Shown: in pieces, positions 44,420 to 53,665 of the stretch
How positions within the stretch are numbered: the stretch's first letter is position 1
Layout of the letters: every line of letters begins with the position of its first letter
Assembly: GCF_003185895.1 (NCBI RefSeq)
Contig: NZ_QHLY01000012.1
Span: 310,001 to 374,000 of the forward strand
From: Cryobacterium arcticum
Lineage (GTDB): Bacteria > Actinomycetota > Actinomycetes > Actinomycetales > Microbacteriaceae
DNA length: 64,000 nt
Direction: 5' to 3'
Program-made: the position numbers and the translations under genes
Notes under the pieces: model-generated
What the model was told of the DNA's origin: nothing
What the model saw: only the letters and a program-made list of their open reading frames with translations
The model's database searches: none

Positions 44420-46555
44420 GTGGGAACCCACACTGCGTTGGACTCGATGCGACAGGCCGAGAGCATTCTGGCCGGCATCCGCTCGGCCGACGATCTCACC
44501 ATCGAGGCGAGCCGCGATGGCGGCAGCAGGGCCGTGCGGCTGCTCGCGCAGGCCGCGCTCGACCCCACCGATCAGCTCACCGCCATCGCGGCCGTGCACT
44601 CGCTGGCCCAGGTGTTCGACGAGGCGGCGGACGAGGTCCTGGTCGCACTGCTCGAGCACGACGCCGCGTTCCTTCGTGAGCACGCCGCCTGGGCCTTCGG
44701 CACCCGGCTGCCCCGGTTCGACGCCGTCGGCGGGCTCGTGCGAATGGTCGTCGGCGGCGGGTTCTCCGGAATGATCGCCCAGCGCACCCTCGAGCAGTGG
44801 GCGGCATCCGCCCCCGAGCACGTGGCCCTGGCCGTAGAGGGCGGCATGCTCGGCGTCGCCGACCCGGGCGCCCGCGCCCGCCTCGTCGAGACCATCGGCC
44901 TGATCGCCGGCCGCATTCCGCAGCGCCTGCTCCGCCGCATTGCCGGCGACGCCGCCGAGGCCCTTGAACCGCGTGCCGCCGCGGTCGCCGCGCTCGGCGA
45001 CCGGCCCGCATCCGATGCCGTCATCACCCTCGTCAGCGACCTCGCCCGGGGAGACGACGAACTGGCCGATGTGGCCAGGCTCGCCCTGCTCGACCTCACC
45101 GTTCCCGCCTACCCGCGGGCGCCGTGGAGCCGCGGCCAGACCGTGGCCCAGCTCTTCCTGCACGCCGACATCGACCGTGAGCTCAGCCAGGTCGGCGCCG
45201 GTGACAACGGCGGCATCGCCACGCTGCTCGTGCGCCTGGGCGATTCCCTCGTGGCCGACGCCGGCGTCGACCGGGTGCTGACCCTGTCCCGCGGCGGCCC
45301 AGCGGATGCACTGGCCTGCCTGCCCGAGGTGAGCTCCACCCTGCCCGGGCATGCCTTCGCGACCGTGCCGTTCCTCGGCGCCCCCATCTCCTCCGCCGAC
45401 TCCTGGCCGCGCCGGGTGGCCGTGCAACGCGGCATCCGGCGCATCCTGCGCGCAGCCGGCACCGTGGATGTGATGCACCTGCGGATGGCCGACGTCGGCA
45501 CCCTCGCCGCGTCAACCGTCGCCCGGGAACTCGAGATCCCCGTGGTCTTCACCGTTGCCCCCGACCCGCACAGCGTGATCAGCGCGATGGAGGGAGCAGG
45601 CTCGCTCACCCGCGCCAACTTCGGCGCCGTCGACGAGGTCGAGCACTTCTGGTTCAGGGCCCGCCTGGTGCAACGACTGGCCGCCGATGCCGCCCGCACG
45701 GTGCTGTTCCCCAGGCCGGAGCTGGAACGGGACATGCGCGAGCTGGTCGGGATCGACATCACGGCGCATCCCGAACGCCACTCCGTCGTCGCCGAGGGCA
45801 TCGACCTCACCGTGATCGAACGCTCCGTGGCCGCCGCGCTCACCGCCGACCCGGCCGACTTCGCCGACCTCGACGCCCTGCTCGAAACCCTGCCGCCGCA
45901 CCGCCGCCACCTGCCCTTGGCCGTCACCGTCGGACGGCTGCACCGGGTGAAGGGCATGGCGACGCTGGTGCAGGCCTGGGCAGCGGATGCCGCCCTGCGG
46001 GAGCGCTGCAATCTGCTGATCGTGGGCGGCGACCTGGTCACCCCATCGGTCGACGAGCGCGGCCAACTCGACCTCATCGATGCCGTCGTACCGCGAGCCG
46101 CCGCGTCCGATAACGGCCTGCTGCTCGCCGGGCACCGCGCCAACGACTCTGTGGCCCGGTGGCTGGCCGCCACCAGGCACGGCCGACCCGGCCTGGCCGC
46201 TCCGAACGGCGTGTATGTCTGCGCGAGCATGAAGGAAGAATTCGGTATCGCCCTGCTGGAAGCCATGGCGACCGGGCTCACCGTCGTCGCCCCGGACAAG
46301 GGCGGACCGGCCACCTACGTGGAAGCCGGCACCACCGGCTTCCTGGTCAACACCAGCAGCACCACCGCCCTGGCCGGCGGCATCCGTGAGGCACTCGACC
46401 TGGCCGCCGGCCCCTTCGGCGAGGAATTCGCCGAGAAGGCCGCGGACATGGTCGCGGGCACCTTCGCGATCCAGGCCATGGCCTCAACGCTCGCCGACGT
46501 CTACAGTTCGGTCGCCGAAGCGCACGCGCTCGACCTGGCGCTGAGCGCCTCATGA
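44420..46555 (+). CDS. HEAT-like repeat protein fused to GT4 glycosyltransferase
   Basis: 711 residues from GTG at 44420, after GGGAG. The first 230 residues are paired helices of HEAT type (QAALDPTDQLTAIAAVHSLAQVF, LLEHDAAFLREHAAWAFG, RAAAVAALGDRPASDAVITLV). The rest is a GT-B glycosyltransferase: LAVTVGRLHRVKGMATLVQAW and CASMKEEFGIALLEAMATGLTVVAPDKGGPATYVEAGTTGFLV contain the ExxxxxxxE nucleotide-sugar motif of family GT4, resembling sucrose-phosphate-synthase-like enzymes. Fusion of HEAT repeats with a glycosyltransferase is uncommon. The gene overlaps the following glycosyltransferase by four bases. Acceptor and product are unknown. Confidence 0.8.
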   Translation: MGTHTALDSMRQAESILAGIRSADDLTIEASRDGGSRAVRLLAQAALDPTDQLTAIAAVHSLAQVFDEAADEVLVALLEHDAAFLREHAAWAFGTRLPRFDAVGGLVRMVVGGGFSGMIAQRTLEQWAASAPEHVALAVEGGMLGVADPGARARLVETIGLIAGRIPQRLLRRIAGDAAEALEPRAAAVAALGDRPASDAVITLVSDLARGDDELADVARLALLDLTVPAYPRAPWSRGQTVAQLFLHADIDRELSQVGAGDNGGIATLLVRLGDSLVADAGVDRVLTLSRGGPADALACLPEVSSTLPGHAFATVPFLGAPISSADSWPRRVAVQRGIRRILRAAGTVDVMHLRMADVGTLAASTVARELEIPVVFTVAPDPHSVISAMEGAGSLTRANFGAVDEVEHFWFRARLVQRLAADAARTVLFPRPELERDMRELVGIDITAHPERHSVVAEGIDLTVIERSVAAALTADPADFADLDALLETLPPHRRHLPLAVTVGRLHRVKGMATLVQAWAADAALRERCNLLIVGGDLVTPSVDERGQLDLIDAVVPRAAASDNGLLLAGHRANDSVARWLAATRHGRPGLAAPNGVYVCASMKEEFGIALLEAMATGLTVVAPDKGGPATYVEAGTTGFLVNTSSTTALAGGIREALDLAAGPFGEEFAEKAADMVAGTFAIQAMASTLADVYSSVAEAHALDLALSAS

Positions 46556-47931
46556 CCCTCCTGATCATCAGCCCCGACTACGCCTCGCACCTCTTTCCGC
46601 TCGCCACCCTCGGCACCGCCTGGCAGGCCAAGGGGGAACGCGTCGTGGTGGCCAGCGGGCCGGCCACGGCCGGGATCGTGGCCGAGTTCGGCTTCGAGCG
46701 GGTGAACCTGCAGCTCGGCCGCGGGTCGAACCCCGGCACCATCCGTGCCGAGGACCAGCCCACCGGAGAGGATGACGCCCTGCGCGGCTTCTTCGCTGCC
46801 ACCAGGGTCGGTCTTGTCGAAACCCTGCGGTTCCAGGCCGAAGCACGCAGCAGCGACCTGCTCTGGAACCCGGTCGCGGTGGCACGCGAAGTGCAGCGCA
46901 TCGTGGCGGAGGTGCGGCCGGACCACGTGATCGTCGACCACCTCGCCTTCAGCGCCAGGCTGGCCCTGATCAGCGCCGGCGTGCGGCATGCCGATGTCGT
47001 GCTCGGGCATCCGACCGCCCTGCCGGTGGGGGACGAGGTCTACGGCTACCCGTCCCAGTGGCCGGCCGCCTTCACCCCTGACCCGCTCGAGCTGGTGCGG
47101 CTGCGGGAACTCTGCGAACGGGTGCGCGATGATTTCACCCTGCAGTGGAACGACGCTCTTCTGCAGCTGGACCCGGCTGCTCCGCCCAGCGGGGACGCGT
47201 TCACCGAGTCCGGTGACGTGCTGCTGCTCAACTACCCGGCCGAACTGCACTCTCCGGCCCGCACGGCGCTGCTGCCGGAGCACGCCTTCCTCGGCTCCGC
47301 GGTGCGCACGGAGGCCGACGACCCCGAGGTGACCCGGTGGCTCGACGAGGCCGGCGACACCCCGATCGTCTACGTGAGCTTCGGCAGCTTCCTGTCGGTG
47401 CGCGATGATGTGCTCGCCCGGGTGACCGAGGCGCTGCGCAGCCTGCAGTACGACGGGCACGACCTGCGGGTGGCGATCGCGGTGGGATCCACGGATGCCG
47501 CCACCCTCGGCCCCCTGCCGGCGACCTGGCTGGTGCGATCCTTCCTACCCCAGGTGGCGGTGCTCAGCCACGCAGCCCTGGCCGTGACCCACGGCGGGAA
47601 CAACTCGGTGACAGAGGCCATGACGGCCGGCGTTCCGCTGCTGGTGCTGCCCTTCTCGACCGACCAGTTCGCCGGGGCCGCGGCCCTCGACGACGCCGGC
47701 TTCGCGCTCTCCCTCGATCCCAACACGGCGAGCCCGTCCGAGTTGCGCGAGGCCGCCGCGACACTGCTCGCGCTGACCGGGGAACCGCGACAGCGGCTGC
47801 GGGCGCTCAGCGCCTCACTTGCCGACGGTGCCGGGCCAAGACGCGCCTACGCGGCGCTCACGCAGCTGGCTGAGCTGCCCGAGAGCGAACCGGCCGAGGA
47901 CGACGACGACGGTTACGCGTCGATCGCGTAG
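46552..47931 (+). CDS. GT1-type glycosyltransferase
   Basis: 459 residues. The C-terminal half has the UDP-glycosyltransferase pattern: YVSFGSFLSV, SFLPQVAVLSHAALAVTHGGNNSVTEAMTAGVPLLVLPFSTDQFAGA, the HGG-N-S-E loop and the D-Q pair for the sugar donor. The N-terminal domain starts with LIISPDYASHLFPLATLG, where a basic catalytic histidine lies. It resembles macrolide and glycolipid glycosyltransferases. Coupled to the HEAT-GT4 protein, it probably adds a second sugar to the same acceptor. Its 3-prime end overlaps DUF2017 by 19 bases on the other strand. Confidence 0.87.
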   Translation: MTLLIISPDYASHLFPLATLGTAWQAKGERVVVASGPATAGIVAEFGFERVNLQLGRGSNPGTIRAEDQPTGEDDALRGFFAATRVGLVETLRFQAEARSSDLLWNPVAVAREVQRIVAEVRPDHVIVDHLAFSARLALISAGVRHADVVLGHPTALPVGDEVYGYPSQWPAAFTPDPLELVRLRELCERVRDDFTLQWNDALLQLDPAAPPSGDAFTESGDVLLLNYPAELHSPARTALLPEHAFLGSAVRTEADDPEVTRWLDEAGDTPIVYVSFGSFLSVRDDVLARVTEALRSLQYDGHDLRVAIAVGSTDAATLGPLPATWLVRSFLPQVAVLSHAALAVTHGGNNSVTEAMTAGVPLLVLPFSTDQFAGAAALDDAGFALSLDPNTASPSELREAAATLLALTGEPRQRLRALSASLADGAGPRRAYAALTQLAELPESEPAEDDDDGYASIA

Positions 47932-48431
47932 ACCAGCGACTCCTGCACCATGCCCAGCCAGTCGTAGACGTCGCCCAGAACCTGGGACTCCTCATCGTGC
48001 AACTGGGGGACCCCGTTCGGGTCGACCTGCAGCCGGTCGGCCACCACGAGGCGCAGGTCGGTGAGGGTGCGCAGCCACGACTGCACCTGGGCGGGATGCA
48101 GCACGACCGGAACCGGCAGGGGGTCGTGCAGCGTGGCATCCGGCACAGGTTCGTCACCGAGCCCGGCGAGAACTGTGCCGGCATTGGCGATCTTGCCCTC
48201 GAGCAGGCCGTCGGCGGTGAACCGGCGGAATTCGGCGCTGGCCTCGGCGTCGTCCGGGTAGGCGGCCGGCAGCAGTCGGCTCACATTCGAGAGCGTGAAG
48301 GTCTCGGGGTTCTCGGTGTCAATGCTCTGCAGCATGCGGATGAGTTGGCCAGAGACCTGGCGAAGCAGGTCGACCTCGATGGGTTCGAACATCGCCGAGA
48401 CCGTTCCGGACTCGTCCCGGCTGAATTCCAT
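47913..48431 (-). CDS. DUF2017 protein
   Basis: 172 residues from the ATG at 48431. It is rich in helices, with VDLLRQVSGQLIRMLQSID, RLLPAAYPDDAEASAEFRRFT and DVYDWLGMVQESLVYAI, the DUF2017 signatures of Actinobacteria. The family lies next to clpS in most of these genomes, as here (10 bases downstream of the clpS stop). It may modulate Clp proteolysis; no activity is known. Confidence 0.87.
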   Translation of the reverse strand: MEFSRDESGTVSAMFEPIEVDLLRQVSGQLIRMLQSIDTENPETFTLSNVSRLLPAAYPDDAEASAEFRRFTADGLLEGKIANAGTVLAGLGDEPVPDATLHDPLPVPVVLHPAQVQSWLRTLTDLRLVVADRLQVDPNGVPQLHDEESQVLGDVYDWLGMVQESLVYAIDA

Positions 48432-48441
48432 CACTGTGCGC

Positions 48442-48726
48442 TCACTCTTCCGCTTGGTCGAGGGTGGCCCAGAGGCCGTACCCGTGCATGGCTTCGACGT
48501 GGCGCTCCATCGATTCGCGATTGCCGGTGGCCACGATGGCCCGACCGTTGTTGTGCACCTGCAGCATGAGCCGTTCGGCCTCCTCGGCGGGCACGCCGAA
48601 GTAGCTGCGGAAAACGTAGGACACATACGACATCAGGTTGACCGGGTCGTCCCAGACCACGGTGACCCACGGCCGGTCGAGGGACACGGCCTCGTCGAGG
48701 TGCACTCGTTCGTCGGTTTTGGGCAC
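48442..48726 (-). CDS. clpS: ATP-dependent Clp protease adaptor ClpS
   Basis: 94 residues. The binding pocket motif is [22 protein letters not shown] (Asn/Asp-Asp-x-x-N and Met), followed by [11 protein letters not shown] and the helix [12 protein letters not shown] typical of ClpS. It carries N-end-rule substrates to ClpAP or ClpCP. It is followed by DUF2017 in the same operon. The first residues are poorly conserved and disordered, as usual. Confidence 0.94.
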   Translation of the reverse strand: MPKTDERVHLDEAVSLDRPWVTVVWDDPVNLMSYVSYVFRSYFGVPAEEAERLMLQVHNNGRAIVATGNRESMERHVEAMHGYGLWATLDQAEE

Positions 48727-48800
48727 GCTTAAGCCTCACACGCGCGGGCGGATAGTTCCACCACCACATGACAAGATGGGGACACCGTGAGACACCAGCT

Positions 48801-49649
48801 ATGAGCCGCCGCCCGACCGCTCGCCCCCGCAGCACCACTCGCACCCGGCGGACCCGCCCGCTCCTGTTACTCGTGGTGGTGGCCATCGCCCTGGTGTCGG
48901 GGGTGGGCTACCTCTCCGGCGAATGGGGCGACACTGATTCCAGCGGCACCGGCCAGGACTCCTCGGTCGACGGCGGCACTGCCGTTCCTCCCGCCGTGCC
49001 GGCATCCACGCTCTCCAGCGCCGAGGCGCTCGCGCTCCTTGCCGCCCTGCCCGATGCGGTGTACACCGACGACGGCAGTTACGCCGGCAATCGGGAGGAG
49101 CTGTTCGGTGACGCCTGGGCGTTCGACTTCGACCAGAACGGCTGCGACACCCGCAACGACATCCTCACCAGAGATCTCACCTCCGCCGACATCGACCCGG
49201 GCAGCTGCCGGGTCTTCTCCGGCATCCTCACCGACCCGTACACCGGCGAGACCATCGACTTCGAACGCGGCCAGGACACCTCGGCTGAGGTGCAGATCGA
49301 CCACCTGCTGCCCTTGAAAGCCGTGTACGCCACCGGGGGAGAGGCCTGGCCGGCCGAGAAGCGCGAGGCACTGGCGAACGACCCGGTCAACCTGCTCGCG
49401 GTGAAGGGTTCGGAGAACTCCTCGAAGTCGGATTCCCTGCCCAGCGACTGGCTGCCCGGTTTCTACCCCGACGTGTCCGACCGGCACGACCTGGGCCAGC
49501 GGGTGGCCTGGGACGACCTGCCCGCGGACACCAGCCTGCAGTGCTGGTATATCGACAAACTGGTGCCGGTGTTCGTCGCCTACGAGCTCGGCGTCACCCC
49601 CGAAGACCGCGCCGCGATGACCGCCGTGCTCGCCACCTGCGACGCCTGA
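48801..49649 (+). CDS. Membrane-anchored or secreted HNH (DUF1524-like) nuclease
   Basis: 282 residues from the ATG at 48801. An arginine-rich N-terminus and one hydrophobic helix (about 28-48) place the rest outside; a Ser/Gly/Asp linker follows. The nuclease domain (about 110-282) has GCDTRNDILTRDL, then EVQIDHLLPLKAVY (catalytic His), and NDPVNLLAVKGSENSSKSDSLPSDWLP, the DUF1524/HNH order. Export suggests extracellular DNA breakdown for nutrient use, or a toxin, rather than restriction. No immunity gene is obvious. It converges on the IclR gene two bases on. Confidence 0.83.
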   Translation: MSRRPTARPRSTTRTRRTRPLLLLVVVAIALVSGVGYLSGEWGDTDSSGTGQDSSVDGGTAVPPAVPASTLSSAEALALLAALPDAVYTDDGSYAGNREELFGDAWAFDFDQNGCDTRNDILTRDLTSADIDPGSCRVFSGILTDPYTGETIDFERGQDTSAEVQIDHLLPLKAVYATGGEAWPAEKREALANDPVNLLAVKGSENSSKSDSLPSDWLPGFYPDVSDRHDLGQRVAWDDLPADTSLQCWYIDKLVPVFVAYELGVTPEDRAAMTAVLATCDA

Positions 49650-49651
49650 AC

Positions 49652-50389
49652 TTAAGCGAGGAGAGGGGCCAGGGTGAGGGCGGCCTGCTGCAGGAGAAGC
49701 AGGTGGTCGCCGGGCTGCTCGATCCGGGCCGTGGGCGCGGCCAGGCAGAGGCCCGCCACGAGGGTGCCGTCCCGGTCCCGGATCGGCACCGCGAGGCATC
49801 CGCTGCCGGCGCTGAACGCGTCGAACTGGCGGGCGAAGCCGAGGGAGCGCAGCTCGGCGCCGGCCTCGGCAGCCGCGGTGGCCGTGAGCGGGTCGGTGTA
49901 GGCCGGGTCTCCGGTGTGCCGGCCGTCGGGGAGGGTGCGTTCCGCCAGCAGGAGCCGTCCCATCGCCGACGTGCGAAGCGGAGCACCGCCCGAGGCGCCG
50001 GTCGGCGGGAAGTCGGGGTCGGGGTCGATGATGCGCGGCCCCTCGCGGTCGTAGCGCACCAGGTGCACGCCGCCGCGGATCCGGGCGCGGAGGTCGGTCA
50101 GGACCGTCCGCACCGCCTCCGGGGGCCGGGCAGGCGCAACGAGCTGGGCCAGTTCGACGACCTTGCGGCCGAGGGCGAAGCCGCGGAGGTCGGGCATCCG
50201 CACCAGGTATTCGTCTTGCACCAGCAGGTTGAGCAGCCGGTAAGCGGTGGCACGTGGCAGGCCGAGATTGTCGGAGACCTGCCTGGCGGTCACGCCGGCA
50301 CCGCACCGAGCCACCTCCTCGAGCACGGTCAACGCGCTGTGGATGGCCTTGGGCTGGCGTGCGCGCAGGTCGCCGGCCTCGGCGGTCAC
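49652..50389 (-). CDS. IclR-family regulator
   Basis: 245 residues from GTG at 50389. The winged helix (about 14-80) has SALTVLEEVARCGAGVTARQVSDNLGLPRATAYRLLNLL; the effector domain ends SGCLAVPIRDRDGTLVAGLCLAAPTARIEQPG, the IclR C-terminal pattern. It overlaps the upstream permease by four bases, so they are co-translated. Such proteins respond to small organic acids or purine intermediates. Its targets are likely the permease pair and amine-oxidase genes across the divergent 225-base region. Confidence 0.88.
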   Translation of the reverse strand: MTAEAGDLRARQPKAIHSALTVLEEVARCGAGVTARQVSDNLGLPRATAYRLLNLLVQDEYLVRMPDLRGFALGRKVVELAQLVAPARPPEAVRTVLTDLRARIRGGVHLVRYDREGPRIIDPDPDFPPTGASGGAPLRTSAMGRLLLAERTLPDGRHTGDPAYTDPLTATAAAEAGAELRSLGFARQFDAFSAGSGCLAVPIRDRDGTLVAGLCLAAPTARIEQPGDHLLLLQQAALTLAPLLA

Positions 50390-51903
50390 GGAGCGGCCCG
50401 GTCCTCAAGCCCCATGGTGCCGAGCACGTCGCCGGTCACCGGTACGTCGTAGATGCCCACGACATTCCGCAGCCACGGCCGGCGCCGGTGCCGTACCGCG
50501 GCGTAGGCCGTGCCAGCGGCCAGCACCGCCAGGAACACCCACACGCCCGCCGACCGGGTCGATGTGGCCTCAACGCCGATGTAGACCACCAGCACGGCGC
50601 TCAGCAGCACAGTGGCGGCCGCCGCCCGCACGAGCGGCCAGAGGGTGAGCTCGCCGATCCGCCAGAGGAAGACCGGAGCCGCGACACAGGTGAGGATGTA
50701 GGCGGTGATGTACCCGCCGGCCGCGCCGACGATGAGAATCTGCATCGCCGGCCACACCCCGCCGGCCAGCAGGATGGTGCCGATCAGTGCGGCCGTGAGG
50801 ACAGGCACGGTCACCAGAATCGCGAAGTACGGGGTGCGGTGCCGCGGGTGGCTGCGACCGAAGGCGCTGGTCACCAGGCCCTCCCGGCCCATCGAGAACA
50901 GCACCCGCACGAGAGCCGTGATCGACGCGATCGCGCAGGCCAGGAAGGACGCGGCAATGCCGCCGTCCAGGAGCAGGCCCAGCGCGTCGACGCCGTATGC
51001 CGCGGACAGGTCATTGACCGGGGAGGAACTGCCGGTGATGCTGCCGCCCACCGAGGCGAAACCTACCAGCTGGCTGAACGCGGCCAGCAGGTAGAGCAGC
51101 CCGGAGCCGATCACGGTCCAGGTCACCGCGCGCGGGATCGTCGCGTACGGCCGCCTGGCTTCCACACCCAGGGTGGCCGAGCTCTCGAACCCGACGAACG
51201 CAGTGAGGGCGATGGCCGCGCCTACGGCGAAGTCGGCCGGCTCCGCGCCGGCGAGGTTCAACACCGACCAGTCCAGGCTGGGGCCCTGCATCACCAGAAG
51301 CGCCACGACGAGCCCGAGAATGATCACCACCGAGGCACATTCCACCAGCAGCGTGGCCCTGGTCGACACGCGGATGCCTCGCACCAGCAGATACAGGCAG
51401 CCGGCGGCCATCAGCACGATCAGCAGCACCGGTACGAGCACGGTGCCGGCCAGCGCCGGCCAGAATCTCGAGGCCACGATCGCCAAGTAGTAGCCCGCGC
51501 CTCCCAGAGCGAACATCGCCACGAAGCCGTAGCCGACCAACAACGCAACCCCGGTGACGAAGGACGCCGTGGTGCCCAGGCCGTGCGCGACGAAGGTGTA
51601 CAGCGACCCGGTGGCGGCGATGCGCCGGGTGAACTGGTTCACCGTGGTCGCCACCAGCAGGGCGAGGAGCATCGCTGCCAGCAGCGCCCAGACCGTGGCG
51701 CCGCCGGCGACCATCGCCACCAGCAGCGGCATGGTCGTGGCAGCGGCCGACGGGGCCACCGCCGACACCGACTGGGCGAGAACGTCGAGAAAGCCGACGC
51801 TGCGGCGGTTCAGCCCGTCGACCGGCGACCGCGCTTCGATCCCGGCCACCGGTTGCGGGTCGACGATGGCCCGCTCCAGGGCGGACATCCCGGTGGCGCT
51901 CAT
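50386..51903 (-). CDS. APC-superfamily amino acid/amine permease
   Basis: 505 residues from the ATG at 51903, with about twelve hydrophobic helices. The first helix region VDGLNRRSVGFLDVLAQSVSAVAPSAAATTMPLL and the helix 6 FVGFESSATLGVEARRPYATIPRAV are APC signatures (acid residue and Pro). Substrate could be an amine or amino acid. It precedes the IclR gene by translational coupling and diverges from a second APC permease, an arrangement seen in amine-use loci. Confidence 0.88.
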   Translation of the reverse strand: MSATGMSALERAIVDPQPVAGIEARSPVDGLNRRSVGFLDVLAQSVSAVAPSAAATTMPLLVAMVAGGATVWALLAAMLLALLVATTVNQFTRRIAATGSLYTFVAHGLGTTASFVTGVALLVGYGFVAMFALGGAGYYLAIVASRFWPALAGTVLVPVLLIVLMAAGCLYLLVRGIRVSTRATLLVECASVVIILGLVVALLVMQGPSLDWSVLNLAGAEPADFAVGAAIALTAFVGFESSATLGVEARRPYATIPRAVTWTVIGSGLLYLLAAFSQLVGFASVGGSITGSSSPVNDLSAAYGVDALGLLLDGGIAASFLACAIASITALVRVLFSMGREGLVTSAFGRSHPRHRTPYFAILVTVPVLTAALIGTILLAGGVWPAMQILIVGAAGGYITAYILTCVAAPVFLWRIGELTLWPLVRAAAATVLLSAVLVVYIGVEATSTRSAGVWVFLAVLAAGTAYAAVRHRRRPWLRNVVGIYDVPVTGDVLGTMGLEDRAAP

Positions 51904-52128
51904 GGCCCCTCGCTTCCCTGCCGATCGGGCAGGTGCCCACGGTAGCCAGCCACGATTGCCGCGCGGAGACGTCGATGTTTCGGGGATGTGTCCGCCAAAT
52001 GAGACAACCCGCCCGAACGGTCCCATTCGCGGGCGAACTGGCTTTTACCTGCGGGAGACCGGGGCGCAACAGGGCCTCGGCAGGCTGAAGGAATTCGCTC
52101 ACCCGCATCCGCCCAGTTTGGAGTCGCC

Positions 52129-53607
52129 ATGACCGTAACGACAGAATCGACCGCCGTCGGGGCCGCGCCGCCGAGAAAGCTCACCGGCTCGCTCGGGGTC
52201 ACCGCCATCGTGCTGATGGTCGTGGCGGCCGCCGCACCCCTCACCGTGATCGGCGGCGCGGCTCCGCTGGGCATCCTGCTCGGCAACGGGGTGGGCTTTC
52301 CGGCCATGTTCGCCATCGCCGCGATCGTGCTGCTGTTCTTCGCCGTGGGTCTGGCCGCGATGACCAGGCATGTTCCCAAGCCCGGCGCCTTCTTCACCTT
52401 CGTCAACTACGGCCTGGGCAAGCCCGCCGGCCTGGCCACCGCGTTCCTCGCGCTGCTCACCTACACGACCATCCAGGTCTCGGTGCACGGCTACGTGGGG
52501 TACATCCTCTCGGTCACCGTCACCGGCCTGGGCGGCCCCGACCTGCCCTGGTATCTGTACTCCCTGGTCGTGGTGGCCCTGGTCGGGGTGCTCGGCTTCC
52601 GTCACATCGACCTGAGCTCCAAGGTGCTGGGCGTGCTGCTGATCGGCGAGGTCGGCATCGTGCTGGTGCTCGTGGCCGCCGTGGTGATCTCCGGCGGCGC
52701 CGACGGACTGTCGTTGGCCCCGTTCGAACCGAACAACGTGCTCAGCGGTTCGCCCTCCGTCGGCCTGATGTTCGCCATCGCCGCGTTCATCGGCTTCGAA
52801 TCGACCGCCATCTTCCGCGACGAGGCCAAGGACCCGGCGCGCACGATTCCGCGCGCCACCTATGTCGCGGTCATCGGCATCGGCATCTTCTACACCCTCG
52901 CCTCCTGGGCTCTCGTGATGGCCTGGGGTCCGGACGGGGTGGTCGCGCAGGCGGCGCAGGACCCCGGCGCGATGATCCTGATCACCACGCTCACCTACCT
53001 CGGCTCGGTCGGTGAACTGGTCATGAACGTGCTGCTGATCACCAGCATGCTCGCCTGCGTGCTCTCCTTCCACAACGTGATCACCCGGTACCAGCACTCC
53101 ATGTCCACCGCCAAGGTGCTGCCGCACTCGCTCTCCGCCGTGCACTCCAAGCATTCCGCCCCGCACGTGTCATCGGTGGTCCAGACCATCACGGCCGGCC
53201 TGCTCGTGGTCCTGTTCGCGGTTCTCGGCCTCGACCCCGTGCTGCAGGTGTTCACCTGGTTCTCCGGTGTCGCCACCCTGTCTGTGGCCCTGCTGATGGC
53301 CGTGACCAGCATCGCCGTCGTGGTCTACTTCGCCCGCACCCGGAGCGACCGCCGGCTCTGGAACACCGTGATCGCCCCGACACTCGGTTTCGTGGGCCTG
53401 CTGATCTCGGCCGTCATGATCGGCGTGAACTTCCCGTTCCTGGTCGGCGACGTTGACGCCAACGGCGAGCCCACCTTCGGCGCCCTCACCGCCGTGCTGC
53501 TCGGCCTGATCGTGCTCTTCCCGTTGGTCGGCCTGGTGCAGGCGCTCTGGCTGAAGCGCAACAACCCGGCCGTGTACGAGCAGATCACGGATGCCATCGG
53601 CGCCTGA
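52129..53607 (+). CDS. APC-superfamily permease
   Basis: 492 residues, about twelve helices. The opening KLTGSLGVTAIVLMVVAAAAPLTVIGG and FIGFESTAIFRDEAKDPARTIPRATY are family features. Its gene lies 58 bases before a copper amine oxidase, so primary amine import (for example phenethylamine or tyramine) is likely; this is inferred from position. The 225-base divergent region to the first permease shows no strong operator by eye. Confidence 0.87.
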   Translation: MTVTTESTAVGAAPPRKLTGSLGVTAIVLMVVAAAAPLTVIGGAAPLGILLGNGVGFPAMFAIAAIVLLFFAVGLAAMTRHVPKPGAFFTFVNYGLGKPAGLATAFLALLTYTTIQVSVHGYVGYILSVTVTGLGGPDLPWYLYSLVVVALVGVLGFRHIDLSSKVLGVLLIGEVGIVLVLVAAVVISGGADGLSLAPFEPNNVLSGSPSVGLMFAIAAFIGFESTAIFRDEAKDPARTIPRATYVAVIGIGIFYTLASWALVMAWGPDGVVAQAAQDPGAMILITTLTYLGSVGELVMNVLLITSMLACVLSFHNVITRYQHSMSTAKVLPHSLSAVHSKHSAPHVSSVVQTITAGLLVVLFAVLGLDPVLQVFTWFSGVATLSVALLMAVTSIAVVVYFARTRSDRRLWNTVIAPTLGFVGLLISAVMIGVNFPFLVGDVDANGEPTFGALTAVLLGLIVLFPLVGLVQALWLKRNNPAVYEQITDAIGA

Positions 53608-53665
53608 CCCGCCACCACCACTTTCCTCGCACCCGCACACCCCCGTTTCGACAGGAGTATCACAC

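Noticed and set aside
48801-49649. Restriction system (GmrSD-like) from the DUF1524 domain
   Set aside because: There is no GmrS/DUF262 partner or methylase, and the protein has an export helix.
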